A stretch of 35,784 bases of DNA from Opitutales bacterium (GTDB taxonomy: Bacteria > Verrucomicrobiota > Verrucomicrobiia > Opitutales > Oceanipulchritudinaceae), in the NCBI GenBank assembly GCA_020831525.1, contig JAFIGH010000051.1:1-35784 (forward strand). Direction: 5' to 3'. The notes below the pieces were generated by a model that was given only the letters and a program-made list of their open reading frames with translations, did no database searches and was not told where the DNA came from. The position numbers and the translations under genes are program-made. Numbering within the stretch: the first letter of the stretch is position 1; each line of letters starts with the position of its first letter. Of the stretch, positions 30,996-35,784 are shown piece after piece.

Positions 30996-33900
30996 ATGCG
31001 CGGACCGCTCTATTCTTTTTTTCGCGCCCTCGCGGAGTACCGCCTCGCGGTGGGTGCGGTGGCCGCGTTGATTGTCCTCCTCGCGGGCATTGGCCTCGCG
31101 CGGATGCCCCTGCAATTGCTCCCGGAGGTGCACTACCCGCACGTGCGGGTGATCGGCGACTTCCCGGGCCAGACCTCGGCGGTCATTGAGGAAAGCATCA
31201 ACGAACCCCTTGAAGCCGCCCTTGCCGGACTACCCGGGGTCCGCCGAATGGAAAGCCGCGCGGGCGACGGGCGCTCCTACGTGGAGCTGTTTTTCGAGCC
31301 CGCCTATGACATGGACCGCGCTCTCCGCGATGTCTCGCAGGCCGTGCAACGCGCGCGCGCCTCCATGCCTCCGAATCTACCCGAGCCCCGCGTGTTTGAA
31401 GTCGCGACTTCGGTCGAGCCGGTCATGCAATATGCCTTCGGGTCCGGCACACATACAGCGGCGGAGTTGCGCCAGCTCCTCCGGTCCACTTTGCTTCCGC
31501 GCCTGCGGGCCATTGACGGGGTGGACATGGTTTTCATCGGGCGCGAGGAAGATCCCGAGCTGGTCGTCGAGATCGACCCCTGGGAACAACTCGCCCTCGG
31601 CGTGCCCTTGGAGGCGGTCGAGTCCACCCTGTTGGAGGCAACCGCGCCCCCGGCGGCGGGGCAGCTCCTCACCTCCGGATTCGAAGGGGTGGGCGTCCTT
31701 GGCGAAGCCGTTTGGGAGGCCGACCGCCTCCTCGAACGCACCCTGCATCCACGCGGACGCATGGATGTCGCCCTACCGCTTGCTTCCTTCGCGCAAGCCT
31801 ACCGCGCTCCCTCCGAGACGAGTCTGCGCACCCGCCTGAACGGCGACCCCGCCGTTCTCGTGACGATTCATCGCTCCCCCCGCGCGCAATCCCTGCGCAT
31901 GGCCGCCGAAGTGCGCGCGGCCGTGGACAGCGTGATGAGCCGAAGCTCTTTTTCAGACCTTACCGCCACGCTCCTTTTCGATGACTCGGTTGTCACGGCG
32001 GGCGCGGTGCGGAGCGTTCTCGTAGCTGCGGGCATCGGTTCGCTTCTCGCCATGGGGCTCGTCTTTTTTGCCCTGCGCCAGGGGCGGAAGGTGATCCTGG
32101 TGGGGCTTGTTATCCTCACCAGCCTGGCCTGCGCCACACTCGCCCTCGCCGGAGCGGGCATGACCCTCAACCTCCTCACGCTCGCCGGTCTCCTCATCTC
32201 GGTTGGGCTCGGCCTCGATTATGCGATTATTTACTTCGACCGCCTCGACCGCTTGCAGGGCGAAGCGGACGGGCGGGAGGCGCGGGCCATGGTCGATGTG
32301 GCCGCGCCCCTCCTCGGCGCCCTTCTCACGACCGTCGCCGCGATCACCCCTTTTCTTCTCGTCGAAGGTCTGGTGGCACAGCTTTTCCGGCCGCTCATCC
32401 TCACGGTCATCTTCAGCTCTGTTTTTGCCTATCTCGCGGCTTTTCTCATTCTCCCGGCCTTCGCCGGATGGGGTCGGCAATCGCATACAAGCGCCGGCAA
32501 GCTGGAATTGGTGCCTTGGAAAGGACGCTTCTGGCGCACGAGCCAGCGGGTGTGGATCGCCTGGCCGGCTACTGCCCTCCTTCTCGGAGGAATTCTGATC
32601 CTCGGGCGGGCGCTTCCCTTTGAGGTCCTTCCCACGGTCGACGACGGTTTTGTGGATGTGCGGCTGGTGCATCCGGTGGGCATTTCGCCCAATACCATGG
32701 ACGCGCTCACCCGCCGAGCCGAACGGGCACTCCTCGAAGTCGAAGGAACAGCGGGGCTCTTCACCACGGTGGGTGGCTATTTTCGCGAAGGGCTTCCAGC
32801 TTTCCGCCCGGCCACGGCCAACTTCATGGTCCGGGTGGATACGCGCGGGGGCGACCGCCCCTCGGCGGAATGGGCCGATGACGCGCGACGCGCCCTACGC
32901 GAACTCGACGTTCCTTCCCTCAGCGCCCGTTTCGGACTCCCGCGTATCCGCGGCGTGCGCACCCGCTTGTCCGATTCCGATATCGAAGTCGTCCTCACGC
33001 GCCCCGACGGCGATCTCCTTGCCCTTGCCGACGCCGAAGTTCGCGCCGAGCAAGCCCTCCGGGAGGTTTCCGGCCTGATCGACGTCCAGCGTCTGCGCGG
33101 TGGCGTGAGCCCACGCTGGCGGATCGAGCCCCGCTATCCCGACCTCACCCGCTACGGCGTTGTCACCGCCGATCTGAACAGAGCCGTCGTCTACACACTC
33201 GAAGGATCGGTGCTACGCGAGCGCATGGAGCGTGGCGATCTCCTCGCTCTGCGCGTGCGCTTCGACCGGCGTGAGGCGGGCGGACCCCACCACTTGGAGC
33301 AAGTGCGCGTGCCCGCCGGAAACGGTGCCTGGGTTCACCTCGCGGACGTCGCCGATTTTCAGCTCATTGAAGAGCCCACCCACATCGAACGACGCGAAAA
33401 CCAGCGCGTCGTGCGCATCGGGGCACAGCTTGACCCCGCCGGCCCCGGCCCCGGCAGGGTCGCCGCCGAGGTCGAGCGCGTCCTTTCCGGGATTGAGCTG
33501 CCTGGCGACGTGAGCTGGTGGCTCGAAGGTGAAATCGAGGCCCTCGAAGAAACCCGCCGCACCTTTGCCGCCGCCCTCGTAATCGCGCTCCTTGTCGTGT
33601 TCATGATCCTCCTCGTGCAATACGGCTCCTTCCGCTGGGCCCTCGCCGGCTGGATGGCCATTCCCCTCTGCGGCTTCGGAGCCGTCGCCCTCCTCGCTCT
33701 CATGGGCCAGTCACTCGATGCCATGGTCCTCGCCGGCCTTCTCATCTCGGTGGGTATCGTGGCCAACAGCATGATCCTTGTCCTCTCCGAAGCCCAGTGG
33801 CGACGGACAACGGCGGCTGATGAACCCCTCGGCGACGTTCTCGCCTACGCCAGTCGCGCCCGCCTGCGCCCGATTCTCTTAACCGTTGCCAGCACCACCC

Positions 33901-34046
33901 TCGGGATGAGCCCCCTCCTCTTCGGCGGGAGTGAGGTCTTCGGGCTCCTGCAGCCCCTCGCCATTGCCCTGACCGGTTCCCTCCTGCTTTCGGTGCCCGT
34001 AGCCTGTCTGGTTCTGCCCGGCATTCTTCGGCGCTTGGGAAGGTGA
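30996..34046 (+). CDS. RND efflux transporter (AcrB/MMPL superfamily, ACR_tran type)
   Basis: The 1016-residue protein has the duplicated RND layout: a first membrane segment at about 18-35, a large periplasmic loop, about five segments (around 340-490), a second loop starting after about residue 545 and a final set of segments from about 860. FPGQTSAVIEESINEPLEAAL and GVRRMESRAGDG are the usual porter-domain start. In the fourth segment the AcrB Asp-Asp pair reads Asp-Tyr (GLGLDYAIIYF), and in the tenth the proton-relay Lys of AcrB is replaced in GIVANSMILVL. Many RND proteins vary at these places, so activity is not excluded. Cargo is unknown. Its 3' end converges with the leftward phage-type gene. 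Confidence 0.93.
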   Translation: MRGPLYSFFRALAEYRLAVGAVAALIVLLAGIGLARMPLQLLPEVHYPHVRVIGDFPGQTSAVIEESINEPLEAALAGLPGVRRMESRAGDGRSYVELFFEPAYDMDRALRDVSQAVQRARASMPPNLPEPRVFEVATSVEPVMQYAFGSGTHTAAELRQLLRSTLLPRLRAIDGVDMVFIGREEDPELVVEIDPWEQLALGVPLEAVESTLLEATAPPAAGQLLTSGFEGVGVLGEAVWEADRLLERTLHPRGRMDVALPLASFAQAYRAPSETSLRTRLNGDPAVLVTIHRSPRAQSLRMAAEVRAAVDSVMSRSSFSDLTATLLFDDSVVTAGAVRSVLVAAGIGSLLAMGLVFFALRQGRKVILVGLVILTSLACATLALAGAGMTLNLLTLAGLLISVGLGLDYAIIYFDRLDRLQGEADGREARAMVDVAAPLLGALLTTVAAITPFLLVEGLVAQLFRPLILTVIFSSVFAYLAAFLILPAFAGWGRQSHTSAGKLELVPWKGRFWRTSQRVWIAWPATALLLGGILILGRALPFEVLPTVDDGFVDVRLVHPVGISPNTMDALTRRAERALLEVEGTAGLFTTVGGYFREGLPAFRPATANFMVRVDTRGGDRPSAEWADDARRALRELDVPSLSARFGLPRIRGVRTRLSDSDIEVVLTRPDGDLLALADAEVRAEQALREVSGLIDVQRLRGGVSPRWRIEPRYPDLTRYGVVTADLNRAVVYTLEGSVLRERMERGDLLALRVRFDRREAGGPHHLEQVRVPAGNGAWVHLADVADFQLIEEPTHIERRENQRVVRIGAQLDPAGPGPGRVAAEVERVLSGIELPGDVSWWLEGEIEALEETRRTFAAALVIALLVVFMILLVQYGSFRWALAGWMAIPLCGFGAVALLALMGQSLDAMVLAGLLISVGIVANSMILVLSEAQWRRTTAADEPLGDVLAYASRARLRPILLTVASTTLGMSPLLFGGSEVFGLLQPLAIALTGSLLLSVPVACLVLPGILRRLGR

Positions 34047-34538
34047 GGTAAGGAAATGGGGCAGAACCGGACGGGTATCTCCGACGATCACGAGGGCGCA
34101 GCAGACTTGAAGGACGGTGATGCGCCGCCCGTCGTCCCGGCGCACCCGCCTCAGGACCACCTCCCGCATGGGCGGCATCGCCGGGTTGGCGTTGTAGAGT
34201 GTCCAGTCGCCGCAGGAAATCGCCCACCAACGCGGTTTTCCGCGAAGCGTGATGTCCTCGAAGATAGCCCGGAGACCTCCGCCCTTCGTGGTCACGAAAA
34301 CGCGGGTCTTGGGTCCAGCTTCCATGATGCAATCGCGCACGTGAAGGTGGCCGACGCGCACGGCATCGAGGCAGTCTTCCCAGCCGCCAATCAAATGTTT
34401 GTGGGCGATCTCGGCGCGGGCGGTGTAGGTGACCTTGAGGGCCTCGGCGTCGGCGCGCCCGTCGATGGTTTCTTCGACCGTGTCCACGACGCTGCCGGGA
34501 CCCGCGTTGATCAGTTTGGTGTGGGTGTCTGTCTTCAT
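33879..34538 (-). CDS. Phage-tail-associated beta-helix-like protein, probably about 165 real residues
   Basis: The frame starts at the ATG overlapping the stop of the preceding leftward tail gene (ATGA), so the two are coupled. Up to about residue 160 it looks like a right-handed beta helix with short rungs (HLHVRDCIMEAG, TRVFVTTKGGGLRAIFEDI, ITVLQVCCALVIVG). The last 56 or so codons run antisense through the end of the RND gene and have no such pattern. A natural stop may therefore have been lost where the element meets the efflux operon, near 34047. No family is named with confidence; pectate-lyase-like tail-spike rungs are the best guess. Confidence 0.5.
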   Translation of the reverse strand: MKTDTHTKLINAGPGSVVDTVEETIDGRADAEALKVTYTARAEIAHKHLIGGWEDCLDAVRVGHLHVRDCIMEAGPKTRVFVTTKGGGLRAIFEDITLRGKPRWWAISCGDWTLYNANPAMPPMREVVLRRVRRDDGRRITVLQVCCALVIVGDTRPVLPHFLTSPSQAPKNAGQNQTGYGHRKQEGTGQGNGEGLQEPEDLTPAEEEGAHPEGGAGNG

Positions 34539-35784
34539 GGAATGATGTATCCGCCGTCTCCGGGGAGGAGGCTCTTGGTGTAGGTGAGTGTTGGGGAACT
34601 ATTGCCGCTGCCATCGGTCGCCCAGATGCTCGCCCAATCGCCGTTGAGCAGAACGGTTCCCGGATTCCACGGGGAGGCTGTCGAGGTGATGGCGGTGCCC
34701 CCGTTGACGGAAACATGGGTCGTGGTCCCTCCCCCGCTTGGGCGCGAGATGCTGTTGATAGTGAGGGAGAAGTTTGTCTCGGAGAACGAAACCACAGGGC
34801 GGGCCAAGGGCGCGGGCGGCGGTTCGGCCACGCGGGTGTAGTTCGCGCTTGCCTCCGGACCGAAGAACCCCGCCGCATCGAAGAAGCGCACCCGCAGGGT
34901 CGTATCGACGGAAAAGGTCAGGTTTCCATTGGACCACACGGGCGACATTTCCGTGACCTCGGACCCATCGGTTGTGTGACGCAGGGTTATCCCGGTGGGG
35001 ATGGACGGGCGGGCGACGGTGATGGAGCCGCTGAAGGTCTGCGAGGGTGTCGGCATCTCCGGGCGCGGCAAAGCCCCGGGATGGATGAAGCCGGGCATGC
35101 GGTGAAGGAGGCACCCGCCGCAGAAGCAGGCGTAGTTCAGATTGGTGGAGGCCCCGGATTCGTTCGGCGCTCCCTCGGCATATCCGTTGTCCTCGTTGCG
35201 GCCCCGGTGCAGCTCGTAGGTGAGAAAGCGAACATTCTCGGGCACGCGGAAGGCGAACTCCAGATACCCCCACTCCTGCCGGTCATACATGGGCGAGAGA
35301 AGGGTGTCGATTTGGCCGGGGATCTGGGCGTTGCCGATCCAAACGCCATCGGCTCCGTAGAAGACGATGAGGATGCGCAGACCGGGGTTGCGGCAGAGAG
35401 CGCGGGCCATGAAGCGCTCACCCGCCAGCACGGGAATCTTGAGGGCGTTGGCGGATCGGATGAAGGCCCAACGGTTGGTGCTCCAAAAGGAGCGAAAGCG
35501 CATCCCGACGCCAGGCACGCCAGGGGACTCTGCATCGGTGCGGTAATTCGGGCCGAAGTTGCCGCGCTCGATCCATTCGGCGCTGCCGGAGATGTCGAAA
35601 TACCATCGCCCCCAGCCCGCCGCGAGGTTGGGCAGGGTCGCATGGGGAACGGTGAAGTTCGGGTTGTAGAGAAGAATCGAGGGATCGTGCAGGAGGATGT
35701 CGTCGGGCGTGATAATGCCCTTGCGGAGAGTCAGTTCGTTGAACTCGGCGCTGCCGTCGCTCTTGATCTTCCACCCGACCGATC
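34535..35784 (-). CDS. Phage tail tip or fibre-type protein (cut by window end)
   Basis: The frame is open from the right edge of the window to the stop at 34535-34537, giving at least 415 residues of a C-terminus. It begins (at the edge) with SVGWKIKSDGSAEFNELTLR, the pattern of phage host-specificity or central tail proteins just before their C-terminal binding region (G-I-ADGSAEFNNL-type). A GWGRWYFDISGSAEWIERG region follows, then Cys-rich ACFCGGC, and repeated beta-sandwich-like modules (TFSGSITVARPSIPTGITL; SFSETNFSLTINSISRPSGG; HVSVNGGTAITSTASPW) resembling chitobiase/Big-type adhesion folds. The N-terminal part lies outside the window. Confidence 0.7.
   Translation of the reverse strand, partial: SVGWKIKSDGSAEFNELTLRKGIITPDDILLHDPSILLYNPNFTVPHATLPNLAAGWGRWYFDISGSAEWIERGNFGPNYRTDAESPGVPGVGMRFRSFWSTNRWAFIRSANALKIPVLAGERFMARALCRNPGLRILIVFYGADGVWIGNAQIPGQIDTLLSPMYDRQEWGYLEFAFRVPENVRFLTYELHRGRNEDNGYAEGAPNESGASTNLNYACFCGGCLLHRMPGFIHPGALPRPEMPTPSQTFSGSITVARPSIPTGITLRHTTDGSEVTEMSPVWSNGNLTFSVDTTLRVRFFDAAGFFGPEASANYTRVAEPPPAPLARPVVSFSETNFSLTINSISRPSGGGTTTHVSVNGGTAITSTASPWNPGTVLLNGDWASIWATDGSGNSSPTLTYTKSLLPGDGGYIIP

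Noticed and set aside
1-35784. CRISPR arrays, tRNA or rRNA genes, complete insertion sequences
   Set aside because: No regularly spaced repeats, cloverleaf-like sequence, rRNA signature or intact transposase was found on reading both strands.

Overview
The window is about 36 kb of GC-rich DNA, probably from the Verrucomicrobiota/Kiritimatiellota/Planctomycetota branch. That rests on family content: DUF6785/DUF6784-like and OPT-like membrane proteins, a Trp/Tyr-rich module beside a SUMF1 domain, DUF3616, and FAD_oxidored-type glycan-island enzymes. There is no rRNA marker, so the phylum is inference. I saw no tRNA, rRNA, CRISPR array or intact insertion sequence.

Layout. (1) 1-4024: the end of an unidentified gene, then two leftward genes, a FAD-dependent oxidoreductase and a large secreted protein. 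(2) 4275-21567: nine tightly packed rightward genes, most with overlapping ends: a minimal FtsX permease, two LolD/MacB-type ATPases, a DUF6785-like transporter, a 1855-residue fusion (extracytoplasmic domain with two LysM repeats and a degenerate M28-like fold, then an FtsX permease), a second OPT-like membrane protein, a GH10 enzyme, a heparinase II/III-like lyase and a Gfo/Idh/MocA oxidoreductase. (3) 21684-23984: an exported purple-acid-phosphatase-like protein with a CBM9-like domain nested in its N-terminal domain. (4) 23985-28640: a decaying region with a broken gene after a two-TM protein, a secreted SUMF1 protein, an integrase tail, repeats around a GIY-YIG gene, an AT-rich scar, a phage-type membrane protein and a ruined DUF3616 gene. 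(5) 28642-34046: a TolC/adaptor/RND efflux operon. (6) 34047-35784: leftward phage-tail-type genes, cut by the window end.

How the genes may work together. The 4-21 kb operon is the most interesting part. Two ATPases and two very unequal FtsX permeases would form one ABC machine of mechanotransmission type (as FtsEX, LolCDE and MacB are). Its large permease carries a wall-binding and apparently catalytically dead peptidase-like ectodomain. It is co-transcribed with two big putative transporters and three sugar-processing enzymes that lack signal peptides. My reading is an envelope-spanning uptake system for acidic or xylan-like oligosaccharides that are finished off in the cytoplasm. This is inference; I know of no described system with this composition.

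The phage-type genes on both sides of the efflux operon, with the integrase remnant, suggest that the right half contains remains of a prophage or integrative element.
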